Positions 43,061 through 50,603 of a DNA stretch of 56,459 bases are shown here, piece after piece (the first letter of the stretch is position 1; each line of letters starts with the position of its first letter). Origin of the DNA: Chloroflexota bacterium (GTDB taxonomy: Bacteria > Chloroflexota > Anaerolineae > Anaerolineales > Anaerolineaceae); contig JAJUJY010000009.1 of NCBI GenBank assembly GCA_029265085.1, positions 1 through 56,459 of the forward strand, read 5' to 3'. Position numbers and translations under genes: made by a program. The notes beneath the pieces are model-generated. The model ran no database searches and was not told the DNA's origin. It saw only the letters and a list, made by a program, of their open reading frames with translations.

Positions 43061-43906
43061 ATGAACGCAGTTCCGAAAATATCAATTATTGGGCCGGGAG
43101 CCATGGCAGAAGCCATTATTGGTGGTCTTATCCGTAACAAAGTCACTACCCCAGATCATATCCTTGCCTCCGGACCACGCCCAGAACGCGGGCAGGAACT
43201 GCAAAGCCGCTACGGCATCCTGTCCACCACGGATAATGCGGCCGCTGTAAAACAAGCTGATCTGGTCATTCTTTCTGTAAAACCGCAGCGACTAGATGGT
43301 GTGTTGGCGGGCTTACGGGGAAAAATACAACCGGAAGCGCTGGTGTTGTCCATCGTTGCCGGCGCATCCATCCAAAAAATTTCACACGGTTTAAACCATA
43401 CAGCCGTTGTGCGTGCCATGCCCAACACCCCTGCACAAATTGGCCAGGGAATCACCGTTTGGGCGATCTCAAACACTGTTCAAAAAGAACAAAGTGACCT
43501 GGCGCAGCGTATTCTTGGCGCACTTGGGCCAGAAGTCTTTGTGGAAGAAGAAAGCTATCTGGATATGGCTACGGCAGTTTCCGGCACAGGTCCGGCTTAC
43601 GTATTTTTATTCATGGAAGCACTGATCGATGCGGGAGTACATCTTGGGTTTCCTCGCCGTATTGCTGAACAATTGGTTGTTCAAACAGTACGCGGGTCTG
43701 TAGAGTATTATGCACAGAAAAAAGATCACCCCGCCCACTTGAGAAACGAAGTGACATCCCCAGGCGGTACCTCTGCCGCTGCGCTTTATTATCTGGAAAA
43801 AGCCGGTTTCCGCACGGCCATCAGCCGTGCTATCTGGGCTGCATATGAAAGATCGCAAGAGTTAGGGCGCGGTAAAAACAGCCAATCACCAGAAAGCAAA
43901 GAATAA
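43061..43906 (+). CDS. proC: Pyrroline-5-carboxylate reductase
   Basis: Last step of proline synthesis: reduces pyrroline-5-carboxylate with NAD(P)H. A 281-residue product with the N-terminal dinucleotide site IIGPGAMAEAIIGGL, LSVKPQ, VVRAMPNTPAQIGQG, and the family signature DMATAVSGTGPAYVFLFMEALIDAG, plus the C-terminal EVTSPGGTSAAALYYLEKAGF. GGAG lies 6 bases before the ATG at 43061; a longer frame from 42959 overlaps the methyltransferase and is rejected. It lies in a plus-strand run with the membrane protein at 43926. Confidence 0.96.
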   Translation: MNAVPKISIIGPGAMAEAIIGGLIRNKVTTPDHILASGPRPERGQELQSRYGILSTTDNAAAVKQADLVILSVKPQRLDGVLAGLRGKIQPEALVLSIVAGASIQKISHGLNHTAVVRAMPNTPAQIGQGITVWAISNTVQKEQSDLAQRILGALGPEVFVEEESYLDMATAVSGTGPAYVFLFMEALIDAGVHLGFPRRIAEQLVVQTVRGSVEYYAQKKDHPAHLRNEVTSPGGTSAAALYYLEKAGFRTAISRAIWAAYERSQELGRGKNSQSPESKE

Positions 43907-43925
43907 CCTGTATTCGGGGGGACCA

Positions 43926-44510
43926 ATGAAACATATCGATTGGGATTATCCTGCCAAAGTTGACCTTGCTTTTGGCGCAGGAGCAAATCGCTGGGAAAAA
44001 TTCCTGGCATACCTGGGCGGGTTTTTGGTTCCGGCATCGGTGCTATTTCGCTACAATGATCTACAATGGTCCATTGGCCAATATCTCCTGGCCGTCCTGA
44101 TCGGTATGGATATTGGTGCTGGTGCTGTAGCAAATTCCTTGAACAGCTGCAAGCGTTTTTACCACACCCCGCGGCGGCAAACCGAGTCTCGCCTGGTCGG
44201 CTGGCTAAAAAACAAATTCTTTTTCAGTGCGCTGCACATTTATCCCCTGGTCGTAAGCCTGGTCTGGGGAAATTCAACCCGTTGGGGCTATGGCCTGATC
44301 TGGTATTTTGCGCTGGTAAGCGCCAGTTGGGTTATCCTGAAAATCCCCCTTTATTTGAAACGTCCAGCAGCCATTTTGATCCTCATTGCTGTAGTAATAT
44401 TAAATGGTCCTGTCATTCCCCCAATCACTGGTTTTGAATGGCTTGCACCGCTGTTATTTATGAAAATCATTTTAGGCCATTTGGTTCCCGAAGAACCTTA
44501 CCGCCCATAA
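43926..44510 (+). CDS. Membrane protein of unknown function
   Basis: A 194-residue protein that I do not recognise. About five hydrophobic segments follow a soluble N-terminus of about 25 residues: LAYLGGFLVPASVLF, YLLAVLIGMDIGAGAVANSL, HIYPLVVSLVWG, YGLIWYFALVSASWVILKI, AAILILIAVVILNGPVI. A short basic loop (KRFYHTPRRQTESRL) lies between the second and third. No catalytic motif is visible. GGGGG lies 7 bases before the ATG. It lies 19 bases after proC and 34 before a methyltransferase gene, so it may be in one unit with them. Confidence 0.75.
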   Translation: MKHIDWDYPAKVDLAFGAGANRWEKFLAYLGGFLVPASVLFRYNDLQWSIGQYLLAVLIGMDIGAGAVANSLNSCKRFYHTPRRQTESRLVGWLKNKFFFSALHIYPLVVSLVWGNSTRWGYGLIWYFALVSASWVILKIPLYLKRPAAILILIAVVILNGPVIPPITGFEWLAPLLFMKIILGHLVPEEPYRP

Positions 44511-44544
44511 ATCACCCCTCCTATAAATCCTCAACAAAACATCT

Positions 44545-45267
44545 ATGGACATTCTTCAAAGCTTCCTCACTCAACAACCTACAGGACGTGTTTTGGATAT
44601 CGCCACGGGTCGCGGCGGCTTTATCCAGGCGATTCGTGAACAGTTATCAACTTACAGCCAAATTGTAGGGATCGATGTAACGTTCAAATCCCTTTTGGCA
44701 GCGCAAAATCATTTTGCGGACCCCAAAATCCAATTTGTGCCAATGTCAGCGGATTCGTTGGGATTTCCAGATCATTCCTTCGATATTGTCACCATCTCGA
44801 ATTCACTGCACCATTTACCCGATTTACCAAAAGCGATCAAAGAGATTGAACGGGTATTAAAACCCGGCGGTTATTGGATCGTCATGGAAATGTACTGTGA
44901 TGGCCAGACCGAGACCCAGTCAACCCACGTTCGATTACACCATTGGTGGGCTGCGGTTGATACTGCGATGAGCATCCCTCACCGAGAAACCATGCCTCGC
45001 CAGGAATTGGTGCAATTATTGGCAAATTCGGGAATTTCGGGCTGGAAATTAGAAGATCAACTTGATGTATCTTCAGATCCACTGGACCCGGCTTTGTTGA
45101 CTGAATTGGACGGCATTATCAATATCTACAACCAACGTGCAGAAAAAACTTCACAAGCTGTTGAGTTAATTGAACGCGGAGAAAACCTGCGCCAGCGTGT
45201 TCATCAGATTGGCTTTCATTCGGCTACAGAATTGATTGCAATTGGTCAAAAACAAAAATCTGCATAA
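44545..45267 (+). CDS. SAM-dependent methyltransferase
   Basis: A 240-residue class I methyltransferase: motif I VLDIATGRGGFI (about 16-27), IVGIDVTFKSLLAA, DHSFDIVTISNSLHHLPD, RVLKPGGYWIVMEMYCD. The rest is helical. No substrate is indicated. The start codon has no good Shine-Dalgarno but homology starts close to it. It ends in a strong terminator 9 bases after the stop, closing the plus-strand run that starts at 42127. Confidence 0.85.
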   Translation: MDILQSFLTQQPTGRVLDIATGRGGFIQAIREQLSTYSQIVGIDVTFKSLLAAQNHFADPKIQFVPMSADSLGFPDHSFDIVTISNSLHHLPDLPKAIKEIERVLKPGGYWIVMEMYCDGQTETQSTHVRLHHWWAAVDTAMSIPHRETMPRQELVQLLANSGISGWKLEDQLDVSSDPLDPALLTELDGIINIYNQRAEKTSQAVELIERGENLRQRVHQIGFHSATELIAIGQKQKSA

Positions 45268-45275
45268 AAGCATCA

Positions 45276-45306
45276 ACCGCGGCCAGCCGGCCGCGGTCTT
45301 TTTTTT
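45276..45306 (+). terminator. Terminator of the 42.1-45.3 kb run
   Basis: A 9-base GC-rich stem, ACCGCGGCC/GGCCGCGGT, with an AGCC loop (45276-45297), followed by CTTTTTTTT. Confidence 0.94.
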
Positions 45307-45370
45307 AATTCTCTTTTGTGCCAAAAACTCTATATAATGAAATTATTGATTTGCCCCAAAGGAGGTGCGC

Positions 45371-46309
45371 ATGAAACCATTTCGGAAAAATGTGGCTATT
45401 GCGATTGATGGGGGTGGCATTCGCGGTATTGTTGTCACGCAGGCACTGACCCAATTGGAAGCAGCATTAGGGCAAACATCGCACCAGATCTTCCGCCTGG
45501 CTGTCGGCACTTCGACTGGCTCAATTATTGCTGCCGGAATTGGCGCAGGATTATCAGCGGCAGAATTAAATGAGCTGTACTTAAAATTAGGTCCGTGGGT
45601 TTTTCCCTCCACCTGGAGAAAAACTTTTTTTCCACTTACCAAATACCGTTATCCAGAAGAGCCACTGAAAGAAGCGCTCACCGCTTATTTTGGCGAAAAG
45701 CGCATGGGGGACTATTGGATTGAAGACCCAGCCACCGATGTCGTAATCACCGCCTATGATCTGGTAGAAAACCGCACGCGGTTTATTAAACCCTGGAAAA
45801 ATGATTATGCCAGCTGGCCGGTGAAGTTAGCCGTTCAGGGATCATGTACGGTTCCAACGTATTTTCCGGTAGTGGAGGGGAGATATATTGACGGCGGCGT
45901 TGGTTCTTATGCCAATCCTTGTTATGTGGCGGCGTATGAAGCCGCTCTCTGCTTGAATTGGGATCCCACCGAAACCACCTTAATCAGCCTGGGTACCGGG
46001 CGCGAACCGCACAAATTTAATGCCAGCAAAGCCATTCAATTATTCTCCTGGCAGTGGTTGGGAAAAATGTTTGGTGCATTTCTCCAATCCGCTTATGACC
46101 AACAGGTTCATCTCGTCGAAACCTATTTCAAACAACTTGATTTTAGGCGTTTTCAGGTGGACATGATTGAACCGATCGAGATGGACGATATCAAACAAAT
46201 TCCTAAGTTGGTGGAGTACGGCAAAATTCTTGGAGAAAAAATTCTCACAGACGAAGTCGATCACACGATGGGATTTGAGGCAAAAATGCCGCAGATCAAG
46301 CGAATTTGA
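45371..46309 (+). CDS. Patatin-like phospholipase
   Basis: A 312-residue lipid acyl hydrolase of the patatin family. The glycine-rich oxyanion loop is DGGGIRG (13-19), the nucleophile Ser48 is in GTSTGS (G-x-S-x-G), and the catalytic Asp is in YIDGGVGS. There is no signal peptide; it should be cytoplasmic or membrane-associated and cleave acyl chains from phospholipids or lipid droplets. GGAGGTGCGC precedes the ATG at 45371. It forms a single-gene unit with a terminator before and after. Confidence 0.93.
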   Translation: MKPFRKNVAIAIDGGGIRGIVVTQALTQLEAALGQTSHQIFRLAVGTSTGSIIAAGIGAGLSAAELNELYLKLGPWVFPSTWRKTFFPLTKYRYPEEPLKEALTAYFGEKRMGDYWIEDPATDVVITAYDLVENRTRFIKPWKNDYASWPVKLAVQGSCTVPTYFPVVEGRYIDGGVGSYANPCYVAAYEAALCLNWDPTETTLISLGTGREPHKFNASKAIQLFSWQWLGKMFGAFLQSAYDQQVHLVETYFKQLDFRRFQVDMIEPIEMDDIKQIPKLVEYGKILGEKILTDEVDHTMGFEAKMPQIKRI

Positions 46310-46324
46310 TTATTTTTATAAGAC

Positions 46325-46360
46325 AAAAACTCCCTCAGTTTCAGAGAGGGAGTTTTTGTT
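46325..46360 (+). terminator. Terminator of the patatin gene
   Basis: A 12-base stem, AAAAACTCCCTC (46325-46336) with GAGGGAGTTTTT (46346-46357), the T-run doubling as stem. Confidence 0.9.
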
Positions 46361-46391
46361 ATAACAAAATCCTACACACGCCCAAAGGAGA

Positions 46392-46628
46392 TTATGCGCG
46401 ATTCAGGCTAGGTTTTTGAGGCAACATGGATTGGTAGCGATTCTGCAATTTTGAACCCCACACAACCAACCGGCTTCCTAACCAGATCATTAATCGTGGA
46501 AATACCAGGGTGTTTTTGCGGTCGGAATGGGCAGCAGCACGTCCCAAACGTTCCCGCTGAAGTTTTTGAATTTGTTCATCATGCAGTTCGCGTTCTACAG
46601 CAACATGTAAAAACACACTACTATTCAT
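46392..46628 (-). CDS. Small basic protein of unknown function
   Basis: A 78-residue protein that I do not recognise. It has a charged N-terminal helix (VAVERELHDEQIQKLQRERLGRAAA), a hydrophobic patch (VFPRLMIWLGSRLVVWGSKL, about 43-62) and a Lys/Arg-rich tail. Its strong Shine-Dalgarno, AGGAGG 5 bases before ATG, argues that it is translated. It lies alone between two terminator-bounded genes; the remaining 170 bases to the next gene show nothing further. The amphipathic patch may bind membrane (inference). Confidence 0.6.
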   Translation of the reverse strand: MNSSVFLHVAVERELHDEQIQKLQRERLGRAAAHSDRKNTLVFPRLMIWLGSRLVVWGSKLQNRYQSMLPQKPSLNRA

Positions 46629-46798
46629 CTCGTCCTCCTGAACGGTTTACACAACCAGTGTTGCATATACCAGGGATATTCCGTATCAGCGTTCCATGAT
46701 GAATTCTGCGAGGTGAATACGGATTAATCAATCGTTTGTTAAAGATCCATGCCAAATAATTTTTTACTGTCCACCTTGTTCACCGTTTCTTTCGTTAA

Positions 46799-47911
46799 TC
46801 AGGAACCATTCTCACCCAAAAAATATGCTTCCAATGCCTGCAAAGTATCTCGCATCCGTTCTTTGTTAATCTGATAACATTTGGCAGTTTCACAGCGCCG
46901 CTCGGTCAAAAATCCACTGGCCACTAACTGGGTCAGATGCCTGGATGCGGTGGATTGGCCAAGGCTTAACAAATCAATGATCTCCTGCGAGCGAAGTTCA
47001 CCGCGTTCTGTGATGAACTTTAATATTTGTAACCGGGCATCATCTGCCAGTGCATTCAAACGGTTCAAAATTTCTGTCCGGTTTAATTCTGGCACCCCGC
47101 CTTTTGCTCCGCTTGGCTGGCGGGTACCAAATAAAATAATGCTATACCCCGGACCGTCCACCATGCTGATATATGGGCCAAGATGGGGGTTGGGAATAAA
47201 ACGCACCTTCGGCGATCCCATCATCAATGTTTCCCAACGCTCATCATCAAAATCGCGTCCGGTCACAAAACGGGCTGCATTTCCCCGCCCCATCGCATCG
47301 AGATCATAGTTTTGAAAAGATTTAAGCGAGGCTTCAATCAGCGGTAATGCATGCTCCCATTCAGTTTTTAAGTAGCTTTCCCACATATGGGTGAGGTGGT
47401 CCACCATTAATTTTTTCATCGCCGGCGGGTTGATTAAATAGGAGTAGGCAGCTTTTTCGATATCCGTTTTTACCTTGTTCTTCCCAAACCGATCTTCAAT
47501 GAAAGCTAAATAGTTATCCACCGAAGTCAACAGCCATTCACGATCATATGCAATGGTCGGAGGGGTTTCGCATTCCTCACATTCATTCATTTCCTTCAGG
47601 CCATTTAACTGTCGATCCTGAAGTTCCTGTGGATCGATATTTTTCAGCACTTCAAGGTATTCGGTAAAACTATCAAATCGTCTGGGCGGCCTAATTGCAA
47701 AGAAGAATCCGTGCATAACGATCTTATTCGTTTGAAGCTCTTCAGGCGACATTACAGAAAGTGTCCGGTTCACCCAATCATTTAGTCCAAAGACTTCTTC
47801 AGATGCTTCCAGTAACATCAGGCTGTGCAAAATATTATGAACTGGTTCCATGGAAACAACAAGATTTTTTGTTTCGACTTGCATTTGAAGATCACGGATC
47901 AGAATGGGCAT
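46799..47911 (-). CDS. ArsR-family transcriptional regulator with a large N-terminal domain
   Basis: A 370-residue regulator. The C-terminal part (about 285-350) is a winged helix of ArsR type: ARLQILKFI, SLGQSTASRHLTQLVASGFL (recognition helix), RRCETAKCYQIN. The N-terminal 270 residues, which resemble the DUF5937 regulators of Actinobacteria, probably sense a ligand. Two Cys pairs, C111/C114 (CEEC) and C340/C345 near the wing, could bind metal or form a redox switch. The ATG at 47911 has AAGGAG upstream. A perfect 22-base palindrome just downstream of its -10 box suggests autoregulation. Confidence 0.85.
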   Translation of the reverse strand: MPILIRDLQMQVETKNLVVSMEPVHNILHSLMLLEASEEVFGLNDWVNRTLSVMSPEELQTNKIVMHGFFFAIRPPRRFDSFTEYLEVLKNIDPQELQDRQLNGLKEMNECEECETPPTIAYDREWLLTSVDNYLAFIEDRFGKNKVKTDIEKAAYSYLINPPAMKKLMVDHLTHMWESYLKTEWEHALPLIEASLKSFQNYDLDAMGRGNAARFVTGRDFDDERWETLMMGSPKVRFIPNPHLGPYISMVDGPGYSIILFGTRQPSGAKGGVPELNRTEILNRLNALADDARLQILKFITERGELRSQEIIDLLSLGQSTASRHLTQLVASGFLTERRCETAKCYQINKERMRDTLQALEAYFLGENGS

Positions 47912-47933
47912 GGAAGAACACTCCTTTTTCTTG

Positions 47934-47955
47934 ATTATGCAATTTTCTGCATAAT
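47934..47955 (-). promoter_or_regulatory. Palindromic operator candidate of the ArsR-type gene
   Basis: ATTATGCA (47934-47941) and its exact reverse complement TGCATAAT (47948-47955) around a 6-base AT-rich centre, 23 bases before the start codon, downstream of the -10 box. Such placement blocks transcription when a dimer is bound. Confidence 0.65.
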
Positions 47956-47968
47956 TGCATTTATTATC

Positions 47969-47996
47969 ATTATAAGAATATTTAAGCAAATTACAA
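47969..47996 (-). promoter_or_regulatory. Promoter of the ArsR-type gene
   Basis: TTGTAA (47991-47996) and TATAAT (47969-47974) on the minus strand, 16 bases apart; predicted start near 47962. Confidence 0.55.
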
Positions 47997-48156
47997 GCAT
48001 TTTCAGAGTTTATTAATCTTATTTCTATTCAAAGTGACAAGCGGCCGTTTTTATCAAGGGAAACTCGACAAACGATCCTAACAATTTTGTAAATTTCATT
48101 TATTTGCCTTTTATATGCTGTATTTTAAGGTTTATACTAGTTGATGGTGATATAGT

Positions 48157-48627
48157 ATGAGGAAACATATACTTTGGATTTGCCTTTTTGCATTGTGCCT
48201 GGCCAGTTGCGGACCTCTGGAAGCAAACAACACCACTACCGTCCCAAGCAACCAGACTTCCGCTCCGGCTATTGTCACTCCGGCCGCCCCCGAAGCGCTC
48301 GCTACGAGCCCAAACCAGCCCTCCGAAAAACCGCTTCCACCTTCGCAATCTGGACCGGTTTGGGAACAATCCAATGGTTCACTTGCCGTTCGATTGTTTA
48401 CGAACCCTGAAGTGACCGTTAACGCGGCAGAGCTTGTCATTCAAGGGCAGGCACCAGCCGAAACCGTGATCAGCATTGAAGATACCATCCTAGTGGTTGA
48501 TCAAAGCCAATCCTTTGCTTTTCAAGTAAATCTTGAAGAGGGAGCCAACGTTTTTGAATTGGTTGCCAGTGACATTAATGGGCAGGAAGTAAGCTTCATC
48601 TTGACCATTACATACGAACAACCATAA
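48157..48627 (+). CDS. Lipoprotein of unknown function
   Basis: A 156-residue predicted lipoprotein: MRKHILWICLFALCLASC gives lipobox LASC, Cys18. Residues 25-75 are a low-complexity Pro/Thr/Ser linker, then about 75-156 form an all-beta domain with repeated hydrophobic strands (VTVNAAELVIQG, TVISIEDTILVVDQ, NVFELVASDINGQEVSF). This looks like an Ig-like or glucodextranase-B-like module, which usually binds a partner at the cell surface. Thirty-six bases later the DUF5666 gene begins. Function is unknown. Confidence 0.75.
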   Translation: MRKHILWICLFALCLASCGPLEANNTTTVPSNQTSAPAIVTPAAPEALATSPNQPSEKPLPPSQSGPVWEQSNGSLAVRLFTNPEVTVNAAELVIQGQAPAETVISIEDTILVVDQSQSFAFQVNLEEGANVFELVASDINGQEVSFILTITYEQP

Positions 48628-48663
48628 TCCAGACAAATACCTACACCGAATCAGGAGGTAGCA

Positions 48664-49437
48664 ATGAAAAAAGTATCCATTTTGATCATCCTGGCTGTTG
48701 TTGTTGGCCTGGGATTTAACACCCTCCAGGTTGCAGCCAGCCCCGCTGATCTCAACGGAATTGACAAACAAAAAACTCCAGGCGCAAAAGCAACAGAGCA
48801 ATTTGAACGCAAAGCGACCCAGGAAGTAGAAAAAGAAGCCCGCAAAGAAAAAGACAAAGGCAACTTTAAAGGAACGGTTGCTGCCGCGGATGCAGCCAGC
48901 TTGACGGTCACATTAGAGGACGGTTCAAGCATGGTTTTTGTGATTGGCCCCGAAACACAAATTAAAATTCCTACCCTCAAAGGTGCAACGACCGCTGAAT
49001 TGCTTCCAGGCGTTAAAGTCGGCGTGATGGCAATGAAAGATGAAACCGGCGTCTGGACAGCCAAAAGAATTCAGGTCATTCCAGGCAAGCCAACCAAAGC
49101 ACATCATGTTGGAACGGTAACCGAATATACTGCGGGAACCAGCATCACCATTGAAGGCAAGGACGGCAACCTTTACACGTACCTGCTGACAGAAACAACC
49201 AAGATCCTTCCCAAAGATCGGGTTGAACAGTTGAAAGTAGGGTCATTGGTCACAATCATTGCCCCACGCGATGTTACCGGCGGACCATTAACCGCTGCAG
49301 GTATTGTGGTTCACCCCGACTCGTCCATGACCGATGACGATGGAGAAGAAGGCCCGGAGCCATCTGAATCTCCAGAACCTTCCGAATCACCTGAACCATC
49401 GGAATCCCCAGAACCCTCGGAGACTGTGGAACCATAA
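48664..49437 (+). CDS. Exported DUF5666-type protein with PEPSES repeats
   Basis: A 257-residue secreted protein. MKKVSILIILAVVVGLGFNTLQVAASPA is a signal peptide with a cut near AAS-PA. A charged Lys/Glu helix (about 38-70) precedes two DUF5666-like beta modules (about 70-145, GNFKGTVAAADAASLTVTLEDGS, and 150-215, HHVGTVTEYTAGTSITIEGKDGN). The tail is four tandem PEPSES-type units. DUF5666 function is unknown; such proteins are usually surface-exposed. AGGAGG precedes the ATG. It follows the lipoprotein by 36 bases and both are probably in one unit. Confidence 0.8.
   Translation: MKKVSILIILAVVVGLGFNTLQVAASPADLNGIDKQKTPGAKATEQFERKATQEVEKEARKEKDKGNFKGTVAAADAASLTVTLEDGSSMVFVIGPETQIKIPTLKGATTAELLPGVKVGVMAMKDETGVWTAKRIQVIPGKPTKAHHVGTVTEYTAGTSITIEGKDGNLYTYLLTETTKILPKDRVEQLKVGSLVTIIAPRDVTGGPLTAAGIVVHPDSSMTDDDGEEGPEPSESPEPSESPEPSESPEPSETVEP
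49354..49425 (+). repeat. 18-base tandem repeat encoding PEPSES
   Basis: Four imperfect 18-base units starting at 49354, 49372, 49390 and 49408, differing in synonymous third positions, so the protein repeat has been kept while the DNA drifted. The last unit ends ET in place of ES. The tail carries a strong negative charge and could be a flexible spacer in the wall. Confidence 0.85.
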
Positions 49438-49470
49438 CCTGGAATAACTTTTGTTTCACGAAGAATAATG

Positions 49471-49506
49471 ATTGGCCGTCTGACGTTTCAGACGGCCAAT
49501 TTCTTT
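49471..49506 (+). terminator. Terminator of the DUF5666 unit
   Basis: A 13-base stem, ATTGGCCGTCTGA/TCAGACGGCCAAT, with a CGTT loop (49471-49500), then TTCTTTT. Confidence 0.92.
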
Positions 49507-49522
49507 TCCAGTGAGAGGTCGA

Positions 49523-49531
49523 TGCTATAAT
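49523..49531 (+). promoter_or_regulatory. Extended -10 promoter of the HDAC-family gene, leaderless
   Basis: TGCTATAAT is an extended -10 box (TGn-TATAAT). The ATG at 49538 begins 6 bases after it and there is no Shine-Dalgarno. Confidence 0.65.
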
Positions 49532-49537
49532 TTTTTC

Positions 49538-50560
49538 ATGCCCATCCATGTATTTTATTCACCGGCACATAAGGCTCACCAACCTCCCTATGAGGTCGAG
49601 AATGGTGAGCGCGTTCCCTATCGCGAAACTCCGCAGAGAATTGAGACAATCCAGGCACAATTGAGAAAAAACATCTCAGCAACGTTTGACGAAACCCATC
49701 GACAAATGTCTATTGAGAGCCTGTCCGTCATTCACCAACCGGACTACCTGCTCTTCCTGGCGTCAACGATTGATCAAGCACCCTTTATGGAGCGGTACTG
49801 TTACCCTGAGGCTTTTGCCATCCGGCCAGCTTCCTCGCGCATCCCAGCCGATCCGACCGGCAGAATGGGCGTATTTTGCAGCGATCTTTACAGCCCCATT
49901 GGACCGCAAACCGTCCAGGCTGCCCTCGCCAGTGCCAATCTGGCTGCTGCTGCAGCAAAGCATCTCCTGGGATCCCCTGAATCGACCAGTTATGCGCTCT
50001 GCCGTCCACCCGGCCACCATGCCGGTCCAAATTTCTTTGGTTCCTACTGCTACATCAACAACGCAGCCCTGGCAGCCCACCAGCTAAAGAGCTTGGGGAA
50101 AATTGCAATTTTGGATATCGATTATCATCACGGCAACGGCACCCAGGCCATCTTCTGGAATGACCCGAGGGTATTCTACACATCGATTCACATTGATCCC
50201 GCCGTGGATTATCCTTTTTATGCCGGTTATGCTGAAGAAACCGGCGGCTCTGATGCGCCAGACACCAATTTCAACCAGCCCCTGCCCGCAGGCACAACAT
50301 TTTCCATATACCAGGCTGCCATGAACCGTGCCCTGCAAGCCATCAACCGGTTTGCGCCAGCCGCGCTGGTCATTTCATTGGGATTTGATCCTTACCAGGG
50401 AGATCCGTTTTCAGCATTCAAAATCACAATCGACGATTATTTTCAAATCGGGAAAGCAATTGCCGAATTGAAATTGCCCTCAGTCTTCATTCAAGAAGGC
50501 GGGTATGCTGTAAATGATCTCGGGCAGCTTGCTGAATCTTTTTTCAGTGGATGGCAATAA
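49538..50560 (+). CDS. Histone deacetylase / acetylpolyamine amidohydrolase family enzyme
   Basis: A 340-residue zinc amidohydrolase. The catalytic pair His160-His161 is in RPPGHHAGPNFFGSYCYINNAA, the zinc Asp195 and His197 are in LDIDYHHGNGT, a further Asp lies in LVISLGFDPYQGDP, and the transition-state Tyr is in EGGYAV. The N-terminal part (YSPAHKAHQPPYEVENGERV) with a Glu/Pro-rich loop is like bacterial acetylpolyamine amidohydrolases and HDAC-like proteins. Substrate may be acetylpolyamine or acyl-lysine; not decidable here. The start at 49538 follows an extended -10 box directly. Confidence 0.93.
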   Translation: MPIHVFYSPAHKAHQPPYEVENGERVPYRETPQRIETIQAQLRKNISATFDETHRQMSIESLSVIHQPDYLLFLASTIDQAPFMERYCYPEAFAIRPASSRIPADPTGRMGVFCSDLYSPIGPQTVQAALASANLAAAAAKHLLGSPESTSYALCRPPGHHAGPNFFGSYCYINNAALAAHQLKSLGKIAILDIDYHHGNGTQAIFWNDPRVFYTSIHIDPAVDYPFYAGYAEETGGSDAPDTNFNQPLPAGTTFSIYQAAMNRALQAINRFAPAALVISLGFDPYQGDPFSAFKITIDDYFQIGKAIAELKLPSVFIQEGGYAVNDLGQLAESFFSGWQ

Positions 50561-50603
50561 ACGGAGTGCTATCAATTCTTAATCAAGCTCCGCCGAGAAT
50601 CTG

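Noticed and set aside
49354..49425. CRISPR-like or mobile repeat
   Set aside because: It is an in-frame 18-base protein repeat without spacers or flanking duplications.
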